Assembly: GCA_003024985.2 (NCBI GenBank)
Contig: PXIH01S0002407.1
Source of the DNA: Euperipatoides rowelli
Lineage: Eukaryota > Onychophora > Udeonychophora > Euonychophora > Peripatopsidae
Length of the DNA: 12,129 nucleotides
Reading direction: 5' to 3' (one strand)
Shown here: in pieces, positions 1-6,747 of the stretch
How positions within the stretch are numbered: the stretch's first letter is position 1
How the letters are laid out: each line of letters opens with the position of its first letter
Notes under the pieces: generated by a model
What the model was told of the DNA's origin: nothing
The model's input: only the letters and a program-made list of their open reading frames with translations
The model's database searches: none
Made by a program: the position numbers and the translations under genes

Positions 1-1
1 A

Positions 2-425
2 TCAATAATTCTTCTTGCTAAGGCTGTCCATGGCATAGAGGTTATTGTAGGTGGGCTTCCAACAGGAACGGTTTTGAATTCTGGTGATGTTTTTATGCTT
101 TCCTATCAACAAGAAGCTGACACATGATTGTTTTTGCACAGCTCCCATGATTTGCAGAAAGTTTACTCAACATTGGTTATCTAATCTGATGATACAGATG
201 TTCTAATGCGATTGATTTGGAATGGCCTGGCTGAAAACACATGAATTCAGAGAATTAAGCCAACCTGGTACATCAATATTCATGAAATTGCTGCAAAGTT
301 AAGTGATGCAATGAAGAACTCTACTTGGTTTCCATAGTATCACTGATTGTGATATGTTTAGTCAGTTCCTTGGGATTGGAAAAAAAATAGCAGGGAATGT
401 GTTCAGAAAGCAACCAGAGCTTTGA
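2..425 (+). pseudogene. Decayed TE-associated protein fragment (EADT / DDTDVL / GIGKK motifs)
   Basis: The frame starting at base 2 is open to a TGA at 125 and reads GDVFMLSYQQEADT just before that stop. It then continues with DLQKVYSTLVI, a stop, and SDDTDVLMRLIW. After another stop it gives RIKPTWYINIHEIAAKLSDA, and after a frameshift near 330-340 it gives SITDCDMFSQFLGIGKK and ends at a TGA at 423-425. From memory, the order EADTR, SDDTDVL, YIDIHEIA, TGCDT...GIGKKTA is that of a widespread uncharacterised animal protein family that travels with repeats. Function is unknown to me; the Asp-rich motifs suggest a nuclease-like fold, but that is inference. At least three in-frame stops and one frameshift make it a pseudogene. 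It is cut by the left window edge. Confidence 0.5.
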
Positions 426-561
426 TAACATACAACACTCATTAATAGCAATTAATTAACTAAAATAAACACATCACAAATTAAAGTAAAACATTCCGAA
501 TGCATGAGCAAATACATATAAATAATTTACTAAAATAATTAAATATTATCCCCCTTCCATA

Positions 562-569
562 CATTACAA
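562..569. repeat. Left 8-bp target-site duplication of hAT-like element 1
   Basis: CATTACAA lies immediately before the CAGGG terminus at 570 and is repeated exactly at 1619-1626, directly after the opposite terminus. Eight-base duplications are the signature of hAT transposition. Confidence 0.85.
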
Positions 570-585
570 CAGGGTCCGTCAACCT
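570..585 (+). repeat. Left terminal inverted repeat, hAT-like element 1
   Basis: CAGGGTCCGTCAACCT pairs with the right terminus at 1603-1618 with four mismatches. The similarity then extends patchily into TACCTACCTCCC. Confidence 0.7.
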
Positions 586-754
586 TATTATACCTACCTC
601 CCACTTTTGTATGATAAAAATTTCCTTACCGCCCTCCTGTTCCACTTATAATAAATTATTTTTGTTTATTTCTACTTTCAGTATGTTTATATAGAGATAA
701 TTTAAATTAAATGAATTTCTGCATCTCCATCGATACAGAGCTTACTAGCGCGGG

Positions 755-944
755 AGCTGTTTAAATTGAAAATAATAAAAAAAGAACGTTATATTTGTGA
801 AAACAATAAGGTTTATTAAGCTGCTTAAATTGCAAAAAAAAAAAGAAAGTTGAATCTGAAAAACAATAAAGTTTATTGAGCTGCTTAAATTGAAAAAAAG
901 TTAAATGTGAAAACAATAAAGTTTATGAAATAGGAAGCTGTTTA
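755..944 (+). repeat. Tandem repeat, about 57-64 bp unit, three copies plus a partial
   Basis: Three consecutive copies begin at 755, 819 and 879. Each opens with AGCTG(C/T)TTAAATTG, passes through an A-rich stretch of variable length, then has TGAAAA(A)CAATAA(A/G)GTTTAT. A fourth copy starts at 936 (AGCTGTTTA) and is cut short. Length differences sit mainly in the A-runs. The array lies inside hAT-like element 1, so it may vary between genomic copies. Confidence 0.8.
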
Positions 945-1042
945 TAGGTAATAGATGAGTGTATTTCTTATTTGAATCATATGTGTGCTTACTTTCATAA
1001 ATCTAACTACTTAGTATAGTCTATGTAATGCACACAGATGGA

Positions 1043-1342
1043 GTGTGCGACATTAGTGTTTGGCTGATTTTTAGCTGGAGGACAATGCATATCTGGGATC
1101 CAATCGGAGGTTGCTTAAGTTCTAAGTTATCCATGGTAGAGAGTGTTATTTTATTAATTACTTATTTTTTAATATGCTTTAATAGTTATGTTGGAGTTAG
1201 GGTCAGGGTGCAGTTAAAATTAGAGATCCTTTAATTTGCTATTCATGTTGTAATTAGAGTCAGGGTACGGTTAATGTTAGTTTTGGGTTGGAAGAAAATG
1301 CATATCTGGGTTCCAGATACAAGTGTGTGGGACATCAGCGCC
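1043..1342 (+). repeat. Three pairs of degenerate direct-repeat blocks
   Basis: GTGTGCGACATTAGTG (1043) resembles GTGTGGGACATCAGCG (1325). GGACAATGCATATCTGGGAT (about 1079) resembles GAAAATGCATATCTGGGTT (about 1294). TTAGGGTCAGGGTGCAGTTA (about 1197) resembles TTAGAGTCAGGGTACGGTTA (about 1254). All copies are in direct orientation, but the order is A B C then C' B' A'. They lie inside hAT-like element 1 and suggest internal duplication and rearrangement. Copy boundaries are approximate. Confidence 0.5.
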
Positions 1343-1556
1343 AATTCATGTTTAATGGAAATCACAATAACATTTCTTAAGTAGATAAATTTTAAATTAT
1401 AAATTAAAAATTTGACATTTATAAAAGTGAAAATTAAAAGTAATTAAATAAATAGTGTGATTTTGTAACTGTTATTAACAGAAACAGATCACTACTGCTG
1501 ACTGTGACAGCACAGTATTACTGACAAACTTTTGTAACAATGGACAAAACCCCAAC

Positions 1557-1593
1557 CGCCCACCATAATAGCTGAATCGCCCACCAGTGGGCG
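1557..1593. repeat. Subterminal palindrome and repeated CGCCCACC motif
   Basis: CGCCCAC, a 2-nt spacer CA, then GTGGGCG (1578-1593) forms a perfect 7-bp stem. A second CGCCCACC lies at 1557-1564. Such short GC-rich subterminal motifs in an AT-rich hAT element are candidate transposase-binding sites; that role is inferred. Confidence 0.6.
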
Positions 1594-1602
1594 GTAGTGA
1601 CC

Positions 1603-1618
1603 AGGTTGAAGATCACTG
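1603..1618 (-). repeat. Right terminal inverted repeat, hAT-like element 1
   Basis: Plus strand AGGTTGAAGATCACTG, the inverted counterpart of the left terminus at 570-585. It is followed directly by the TSD copy CATTACAA at 1619-1626. Confidence 0.7.
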
Positions 1619-1626
1619 CATTACAA
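1619..1626. repeat. Right 8-bp target-site duplication of hAT-like element 1
   Basis: CATTACAA, identical to 562-569. Confidence 0.85.
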
Positions 1627-2099
1627 TAGACTTCCAATTTTTGTTGAATTTGAACATTTATTAAACCAAGAACTTTTGTGCCTATTACACTCTACAGGGT
1701 GATACACAAATCTAGAAAAAAACACAATATATATATATTTAGGAATATAAAAACAAAACGTGTATGGCTAACAATAAATATATCCTACCTTCAACATGAA
1801 ATTAAAACATAAAAACTTATAGATGTAGTATATCATGTGTAGATTAATTTAGATGCTGGTTATGTGTTTATTTTAGGTTTTATGTGTAGAATGAAAATGC
1901 TTTCGGCTACATGCCTCTTTTTATGACTATGATTTTGAATAAGTTTAGAGAAATTTGCATGTGTCACTGTGTGGGATCAATTGATTATTATACTCTTACC
2001 GCTTTCTAAATTAACGTTAGGTTGGTAATGTTTAACTGCTGAAGACTAATATCAATCTTCTATGATTATTTTTCTCAACATATATTTTATAGGCTATTC
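1627..2099. other. AT-rich stretch, probable 3' flank of the Penelope-like remnant
   Basis: No convincing reading frame on either strand. It includes a short TA run near 1730. On the minus strand it lies just downstream of the GIY-YIG-like piece, where a Penelope-like element would carry its 3' untranslated or terminal-repeat region. The only structured bit noticed is the stem-plus-GAAA motif at 1890-1925. Confidence 0.4.
1890..1925 (-). ncRNA. Possible decayed hammerhead-ribozyme trace (very tentative)
   Basis: On the minus strand, GA-GGC-ATGTA-GCC-GAAA (1918-1901) has the shape of hammerhead stem II with its flanking GA and GAAA core. Hammerhead motifs are known in the terminal repeats of Penelope-like elements, and this sits downstream of such a remnant. 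The expected CUGAUGA is not preserved; the bases upstream read CATAAAAAGA. I cannot define stems I and III. It may be chance. Confidence 0.15.
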
Positions 2100-2251
2100 A
2101 TTATAGTTTAAATTAAAAGAATGTTCTTCCTTTTGGGTGTGCAAATATATTGTTTAAAACTTATTTTTGATATGTTCATTATATGTTTAAATTTTGTGAT
2201 GTATTACATATATATAAAATTGCCACATTTAAAACAAGTAAGTTGGTAAAC
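2100..2251 (-). pseudogene. GIY-YIG-like endonuclease remnant of a Penelope-like element
   Basis: The minus frame from 2251 reads VYQLTCFKCGNFIYM and then a TAA. This resembles the start of the C-terminal GIY-YIG endonuclease of Penelope-like elements, where a pattern like VY.L.C..C...YIGQT is usual; the C-x2-C pair and the aromatic-Ile-Tyr segment are visible. After the stop, another frame gives a basic stretch (TPKRKN) down to about 2110. The catalytic Arg and Glu cannot be placed. The domain would nick target DNA during retrotransposition. Its position downstream of the RT piece on the same strand supports the call. It is clearly inactive. Confidence 0.5.
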
Positions 2252-2369
2252 TATACTTTGCATGTCAACTTTATTTGTTTTTGGTTTATTTACAAAACCT
2301 ACATGTTAGTATGTTTTTTTTTTGGCTTTTTTTAGATACATTTTAAATCTGTAAATTATTCATTGTTTT

Positions 2370-3012
2370 TTATTTTTTAATTTTATTAAATTTTTTATTA
2401 TGAAGTTTAATTGCTTTTATTTTATTTTTGTGTTTGGTGTCCTTTATCTGAGTATTTAAACTTATATTATGTAATTTATTTGTCATTCTTATTTGTTCTT
2501 CAATACTTGAAATAGGGTAACTATTTTTCCAATATCCATCTAACATTGTCTTGTTTAATTTTTATTTTTTCTTCTGTAGAAGTGAGTTGATTAGTGTATT
2601 TCTTGATCTAGGTTATTTTTAATTACATGCTTATGGTATCCTGAATTATAGTTGATCCTTAAATTAGTTGCTGTTATTTTCCTATGAACTCCAAACTCAA
2701 AATGTTTACCTAATCTAGTAATTTCTAAATCTAGGTAGTTAAGCTTATTTGTTCATTTCTTCTTTAGAAGGTGAATTTAAAATAATCAGATAATTCATAA
2801 AATTATTTAAAACTAGTTGTACTTTATTTTTATTTTCAGTTATAACTAATAAATCATCTGCAAATCTATCATAAAAAATTATACCTAAATTTTTGTTAGA
2901 CAAAATTTTTTTTCTCTATAATTTGCATAGCTATTTGGTTCATGGATGAAGATAAATCTGATCCCATTGATAATCCAGATTTTTGTATATACAGTAGGTC
3001 AAATTTAGCTTA
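2370..3012 (-). pseudogene. Penelope-like element reverse transcriptase remnant
   Basis: Reading on the minus strand, YIQKSGLSMGSDLSSSMNQI (about 2988-2929) matches the Penelope-like RT motif Q..GLPMGSPLSP. FYDRFADDLLVITENKNK follows near 2870-2820 and carries the (F/Y)xDD catalytic pair. After a frameshift comes LNYLDLEITRLGKHFEFGVH and RKITATNLRINYNSG (about 2745-2640), which matches the usual LNFLDL...F.F.IYRKPT.T...I.Y.S block. YWKNSYPISSIEEQI follows near 2540. This motif order is characteristic of Penelope-like elements rather than LINEs. Stops and frameshifts separate the blocks, so it is a dead copy. The 5' limit is unclear; sequence beyond 3012 is not convincing. Confidence 0.75.
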
Positions 3013-3599
3013 ATGTTTACAAATTGTGTGACACATTCATAAAAAAAAATCTAGGCTACCACAATTTTTTTTAATGGGAAGTAGTTACCCTGAAATGACT
3101 TAATTATGTATGTAAAAGATAATAGAATAAAACCTTTTTCCAGAAATAATTGTTAATGACCATTAGAAAATTACTGTAACATACATGACATGTCCACATA
3201 TTTAACAATATCTGAATATTAAGTGCTATTTGAAGCTATATTTCAACATATTACAACCTGCTAACCACTAATGTAATAAAAAAAATTACAAGATTTAAAT
3301 TATACATTTTGTAATGCTCATCAAATGACCTTACAATTTATAAACTTGTTTTCCTCCCTTAATTTTGAAATTTAACTTCATAAATGACATCTAATATAAT
3401 ACAGTAATTTGTTGTAAGCCAACATTTAAAAAGTTTGAAGTCATATAATGTAAAATGAAATTATGCAATAGAATTATTAAAACTCAAAGTACGGTATCTT
3501 TTACGTTACATGGGACATAACATACCTCACTTTGGACAATGTTTATATAAAGAAAAACAAAATTCAAATTTAATAAAATAAATACTTTTTAAACATTAT
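3013..3599. other. AT-rich intergenic stretch, nothing recognised
   Basis: No open frame with recognisable motifs on either strand. GTAAAAGATA near 3112-3121 recurs inverted near 3492-3501, but the flanks do not extend the match. It may contain the unrecognisable 5' part of the Penelope-like remnant. Confidence 0.4.
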
Positions 3600-3607
3600 T
3601 ACAACCA
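3600..3607. repeat. Left 8-bp target-site duplication of hAT-like element 2
   Basis: TACAACCA directly precedes the CAGGGGCGG terminus and is repeated exactly at 4987-4994. Confidence 0.85.
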
Positions 3608-3630
3608 CAGGGGCGGATCCAGAGGGGGGC
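3608..3630 (+). repeat. Left terminal inverted repeat, hAT-like element 2
   Basis: A G-rich terminus beginning CAGGGGCGGATCCAG and ending in GGGGGGC. It is matched inverted at 4964-4986 with four mismatches. The G-rich terminal region continues to about 3670 (TGGGGGTGG, GTGGGGGTT). Confidence 0.8.
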
Positions 3631-4003
3631 ATTACAGCGGTGGGGGTGGTATGGAATATCCTCAGGTGGGGGTTTCTGGAAATTTTTTGTAATATAAGCT
3701 TCAAAAAATGTGTTTTGGAGCCATATTATACTCATGACAACAATGTTGTGACTATAGGGAAAATGTAGGCTACAATCAATTTTACCAAATTTGTAAAAAC
3801 AAACAATTTTTTTATTTTCATAATTAAATTAAGGATTTACAGGTATTAATATTTTAATATTGATTTTTCTTTAATTTAAATATTTAGGTCTATAAAAAAG
3901 CTAGGTAACAGGTTTTTTTTTTTTTTTACTTAGCTTAGATCTATAATGACAGATCTATATACTTACTTCTACCAAATCTATTTATAACATGTTCAATATT
4001 AAC

Positions 4004-4139
4004 TTAGATATCACTATGAACATTCAATAGAGCCAGTCCCGTGAGTCGATCTTCAGTCATTCTAGTTCTCATCCAGCACTTCAAACGTCGGAGTCGAGAA
4101 ACTACGTTCTGCTTTGGCTATTGATATTGGCAGTGTTAG
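4004..4139 (-). pseudogene. hAT transposase C-terminal dimerisation domain remnant
   Basis: The minus frame from 4139 reads LTLPISIAKAERSFS. A small deletion near 4097-4100 changes frame, then LRRLKCWMRTRMTEDRL and TGLALLNVHSDI lead to a TAA at 4006-4004. The pattern AERSFS-x-LRRLK-x-W-x-R-x4-x-RL-x-GLALL-x-x-H-x-DI is the conserved end of hAT transposases (Dimer_Tnp_hAT), where it mediates multimer formation. The catalytic DDE part is not visible. The remnant ends about 400 bp from the left TIR, as expected for a transposase 3' end. One frameshift and loss of the N-terminal two thirds make it non-functional. Confidence 0.85.
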
Positions 4140-4940
4140 TAAAATTTTCAACAAAACCTTTAGAAGAGGTAGCATGTCCCATCATGTTATTCATTCTTGA
4201 AGGTTATATCGTAGTAGGCCTCTTTAAACGTCACTTAGCTACTCGTAAAATATCCGTACAGTGGCAAATTTTATAAGCATCTATTTCTGGATAAAGCACT
4301 CGTAATTATAACTAGTAAAGTATAAATTCAATTTTAATTGTCATAAGAATATTTACACTTCCAAATATGGTTTAACAACTTACATTGGCCAATTCATCTG
4401 GCAGGACTATACCAACGTACATGCAACAAAAGATACAGCCAAACAAATTCAACATGTCAGCCGCACATGGCTTTTTTTTAAATCTCACACACGTTCTTAT
4501 CCCTGAGATCATTTTGAGACTATAATAATTTACAGCTCCCCCTATTAATGATTCTAGCAACTACAATATATATATAAAAAAATACTATCAAAATCTAACA
4601 GATGTTATAACTAAGCCTACATATTAAACTAAATTTATATCCTAAACATTATTCTGAAGACTAAAAAATATATTCGTCATTGATACAGTGCATTCCTTTT
4701 GTTATTCATATTTATCATAAGTTCAGCTTGTAAAAAAAGCTTCAATATTCATAACACTGTATAACCTTCGTTATAGTTTTATAATTGTCATAGTTGACAC
4801 ATTTTTTTTTCAGAGAACAAATCTCATTCAAAAGTTTCATTACATTAAATTAATATTAAATAACAAAAGTTACCCGCACTGCAATATGTTCATCTTATGG
4901 ATATAGTTTTATATAAAATTTTCATAGTGATTATGCCCTG

Positions 4941-4972
4941 AGAGGGGGGTGCGTGCCCCCAGCGCCCCCCTC
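4941..4972. repeat. G/C-rich hairpin at right end of hAT-like element 2
   Basis: GAGGGGGG at 4941 can pair with CCCCCCTC ending at 4972, and the loop (TGCGTGCCCCCAGCG) can form alternative pairings with the G-run. It stands out sharply against AT-rich surroundings and lies just inside the TIR. Confidence 0.65.
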
Positions 4973-4986
4973 TTGATCCACCCATG
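4964..4986 (-). repeat. Right terminal inverted repeat, hAT-like element 2
   Basis: Inverted counterpart of 3608-3630. On the plus strand it ends CTTGATCCACCCATG and is followed directly by TSD TACAACCA. Confidence 0.8.
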
Positions 4987-4994
4987 TACAACCA
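4987..4994. repeat. Right 8-bp target-site duplication of hAT-like element 2
   Basis: TACAACCA, identical to 3600-3607. Confidence 0.85.
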
Positions 4995-5029
4995 GCAAAT
5001 ATTTTAAAACCCAAAAAACAATACTGTGT

Positions 5030-5300
5030 CCCTCGTTTACTCACCATTAATGAAGGAACTACTTTTATAATAATATTTGCGATCGATTCTCATGAAATGT
5101 TAGCAATTTCTAGCCAAACAAATAAGTTTCCAATTTTTTGTCGCATAAAATTTGCTTGCACTTCTTTATTTTCAAAACCAGATCTACTTGTAGTAAGGCT
5201 GCCATAAAATATTTATTGCATACTTTTACTACTACATTGTTGCCTTGTACAACTTCACAGTCATTAAAATTAACAGCATGCCAGTCTTCAGATTCGGGTA
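5030..5300 (-). pseudogene. Degenerate coding-like sequence, family not named
   Basis: One minus frame from about 5297 reads ESEDWHAVNFNDCEVV, then QGNNVVVKVCNKYF and AALLQVD. After a frameshift near 5180 it gives GFENKEVQANFM, RQKIGNLFVWLEIANIS, a stop, and ANIIIKVVPSLMVSKRG. The composition and the acidic run leading into DWHAVNF look like true protein rather than random AT-rich frames. I have the impression of having seen this order near the C-terminus of uncharacterised repeat-borne animal proteins, but I cannot name it. It may belong with the cysteine-containing segment at 5458-5649 on the same strand, separated by a frame change and the 18-bp repeat array. Confidence 0.35.
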
Positions 5301-5306
5301 TAGGCT

Positions 5307-5360
5307 AACTTAAAATTCAGGCATAACTTAAAATTCAGGCATAACTTAAAATTCAGGTAT
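5307..5360 (+). repeat. 18-bp tandem repeat, three copies
   Basis: AACTTAAAATTCAGGCAT at 5307-5324 and 5325-5342 is exact. The third copy at 5343-5360 has one change (GGTAT). A partial AACTTCAGATTCG follows. The unit length is divisible by three and the array lies inside coding-like minus-strand sequence, but each unit carries a TAA in one frame (VMPEF-stop), so the expansion happened in, or after, a non-functional copy. Confidence 0.9.
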
Positions 5361-5457
5361 AACTTCAGATTCGCTAATTTCTGGTTCAACAAAAATTTCA
5401 ACAAAGGCTTCAATTATTTTTTGAGAGTGGTCAATCATGTATACTGTGGGAGAATTA

Positions 5458-5649
5458 TTAGCCACTGTAATACTTGATTATATTAATCACAGTTTCTTTT
5501 TGGATTGTCAAGTTTTTCTTTTGCCAGTAAAGTACAATTTCTTTTTCAGTATATTCTTCTTCTTTACCGTAAAGGCAATTCAAACAATAGCAGCTTAAAG
5601 CCTGGACATCCAGCATTCTAAAATTTCTCAAACTAAGGACAGCCTGCAA
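5458..5649 (-). pseudogene. Cysteine-containing coding remnant, function unknown
   Basis: A 63-codon minus frame from a TTG at 5649 contains SLRNFRMLDVQALSCYCLNC followed by an acidic, lysine-rich tail and WQKKNLTIQKE. The LSCYCLNC cysteine cluster may be a degraded zinc-binding motif. Downstream, in a shifted frame, come MIDHSQKIIEAFVEIF and EPEISESEV, which lead into the 18-bp repeats and then the 5030-5300 segment. I infer one decayed gene running 5649 to 5030 on the minus strand. There is no start codon with context, no intact frame and no family name I can defend. Confidence 0.35.
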
Positions 5650-5896
5650 CTTATAAGTAAGTACCTGTAATTACAGTCTTTGCCTTTCTACTCAGACAAT
5701 TTTGTAGGATAGAGCTTTTGCCACAAAAATATTGCTTACTATGACAACAACCATCCTCTTTATCTAGTCATGTTTGCTTTTGAGTATTCAAAAAAAAAAT
5801 GCATTTGTATGAGGGCTTGATGGCCTTTTACTGCCCTTCTCACAGAACCAACTTGGTTTTTGCCCCCTGTGTCTGATACTGAATACAAGAGAAAGA

Positions 5897-6085
5897 CTAA
5901 CAGAAGTTCTCCATCAAGTTTGGAGTAACATGTCCTTGATACGTTTTTTCCATAACTAAAATTTCTTGGTGAAACCTCTCATCATGCTCGTCACTTACAT
6001 CACCAAGATTAGAAGGGAAAAGCTTTAGATGGGAGTGTAAGAAGTGCATCTTTAGTGACATCCTGTAACCCATTTGCTGATATGC
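5897..6085 (-). pseudogene. Arthropod repeat-protein fragment (MSLKMHFLHSHL...RFHQEI)
   Basis: The minus frame from 6085 reads AYQQMGYRMSLKMHFLHSHL, then FPSNLGDVSDEHDERFHQEI and VMEKTYQGHVTPNLMENFC, ending at TAG 5899-5897. From memory this matches a family very common in arthropod genomes, typically MSLKxHFLHSHLDxFPxNLGxVSDEHGERFHQDI followed by MExRYQGxWxxxMLADYCW. Its function is unknown; high copy number suggests it belongs to a mobile element. The ADYCW end is altered (MENFC-stop). It continues the segment at 6124-6302 after a stop and frame changes. The family match is recalled, not searched. Confidence 0.6.
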
Positions 6086-6123
6086 CTATAATATGTTGTC
6101 AACTAAGTGTATTGATCAGATCA

Positions 6124-6302
6124 GTTGTTGCCAATAAAGCTATATACAATCAGCACAAAGGCATTGCAAGCTGCCAGCTTCAAGGGGTCTAGATGAGATA
6201 TGATTTCAGTATCACATATTAGTTCATAAATTTGTGGTCCTACAAAATTCCTAGCTTTTATTTTTTTGAGCTGTAAGTAAGCTACTGAACATAATTTTTT
6301 CT
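6124..6302 (-). pseudogene. Arthropod repeat-protein fragment (FVGPQI...FIGNN)
   Basis: Directly inward of the TTAA at 6303-6306, the minus strand reads KKLCSVAYLQLKKIKARNF, then VGPQIYELICDTEIISHLD, AACNAFVLIVYSFIGNN and a stop. The recalled family order is AK(I/V)KAGIFxGPQIRxLxxD, AWxxFxxVVxNFLGN, then (after about 20 residues) MSLKxHFLHSHL, and the next fragment here (5897-6085) supplies the last block in the right place. The start of recognisable coding coincides with the piggyBac insertion site, which suggests the transposon split the family sequence. Apparent coding beyond 6306 on this strand is transposon DNA and not part of the family. Confidence 0.6.
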
Positions 6303-6322
6303 TTAACCCTCTCGTACACGAA
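6303..6322 (+). repeat. Left piggyBac terminus with TTAA target
   Basis: TTAA followed by CCCTCTCGTACACGAA. TCGT-AC-ACGA inside it forms a small palindrome. The flanking repeat-protein coding stops exactly here, which independently supports the junction. Confidence 0.7.
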
Positions 6323-6428
6323 CTAAGATTTGCATGTGAAAAATTTTTTTTTTGTATTTTCTGCATCTAGATAACTTCAAATAAGTGTTTGATTTTTTTC
6401 AGAATTTTTTTTCAATCCCAAAGGGCTC

Positions 6429-6451
6429 AAATGGAAGGGCCTCATATGAGG
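6429..6451 (+). repeat. Left subterminal inverted repeat with CCTCATATGAGG palindrome
   Basis: AAATGGAAG-GGC-CTCATATGAGG here matches the reverse complement of 9191-9210 (AAATGGAAG-CTCATATGAGG), apart from a 3-base insertion. The arms lie outside the coding region on both sides and contain a perfect 12-bp palindrome. Subterminal repeats inside the TIRs are known in piggyBac elements and are likely transposase contacts. Confidence 0.85.
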
Positions 6452-6459
6452 CTTATCTG

Positions 6460-6747
6460 TCAGCATGACAACAAAATAATTTAAGCTTAATTCATGCATC
6501 ATACTGAAATGACTGTTAATGTCTCTCATTTATCTAATAAATAATACCTAAAGCTATTTGTTGATATTTAGGAATAATTTTATTAATGGAAGACATGTTA
6601 TAGTAACACAATTTTTTTTATTAACTTACAATTTTTGTTATGGCATTTAAACAATAGGCTAACAGGCTAATAAAACAAAAAATAAAAAAACTAATTAGAT
6701 TATGAATGAATGATGGCTTTTTTTTAGTTCACAGCAATAAAATGTAA
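6460..6747 (-). other. 3' untranslated region of the transposase gene
   Basis: Runs from the TAA stop at 6750-6748 toward the left end of the element. AT-rich; AATAAA occurs on the minus strand at 6622-6617 and 6584-6579, about 126 and 164 bp past the stop. These are usable poly(A) signals, though weakly specific in this base composition. No other feature is seen. Confidence 0.4.

Larger units (their letters stand above)
570..1618. mobile_element. Non-autonomous hAT-like element, 1049 bp
   Basis: The left end reads CAGGGTCCGTCAACCT. The right end, read on the minus strand, is CAGTGATCTTCAACCT, matching at 12 of 16 positions, and both ends continue into ACC(G/T)CCC-rich sequence. The CAG...TCAACCT pattern is typical of hAT termini. 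Both sides are flanked by the identical 8-mer CATTACAA. The interior has no transposase reading frame: the longest plus ORF (1028-1234, 68 codons) has no recognisable motif. Instead it holds tandem repeats (755-944) and paired degenerate blocks (1043-1342). This is a MITE-like passenger that would need a transposase supplied from elsewhere. The perfect TSD but diverged TIRs suggest a moderately old insertion or naturally imperfect termini. Confidence 0.85.
3608..4986 (-). mobile_element. hAT-like element 2, 1379 bp, internally deleted
   Basis: The left end CAGGGGCGGATCCAGAGGGG and the right end, read inverted, CATGGGTGGATCAAGAGGGG differ at 4 of 20 positions, and both continue GGC with further G-runs. 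CAGGGGCGGATCCAG is a familiar hAT terminus. The flanks carry an identical 8-mer, TACAACCA. Inside, on the minus strand, only the C-terminal dimerisation part of a hAT transposase is recognisable (4004-4139). The rest (4140-4930) is AT-rich without motifs, so most of the transposase gene is deleted or decayed. The right subterminal region can fold into a strong G/C hairpin (4941-4972). The strand given follows the transposase remnant. Confidence 0.88.

Noticed and set aside
1028-1234. 68-codon plus-strand ORF
   Set aside because: It lies wholly inside the non-autonomous hAT-like element, shows no motif and overlaps degenerate repeat blocks.
1196-1280. Telomere-like TTAGGG-related runs
   Set aside because: Only isolated TTAGGGTCAGGGT-type pieces, not a regular array; better explained as degenerate repeats inside the hAT-like element.
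3100-3510. Possible MITE with GTAAAAGATA inverted ends
   Set aside because: Only about 10 bp match, with no flanking duplication; chance is likely in AT-rich DNA.
4372-4560. 62-codon minus ORF with several cysteines
   Set aside because: Inside hAT-like element 2, with no resemblance to transposase or other known motifs; consistent with chance.
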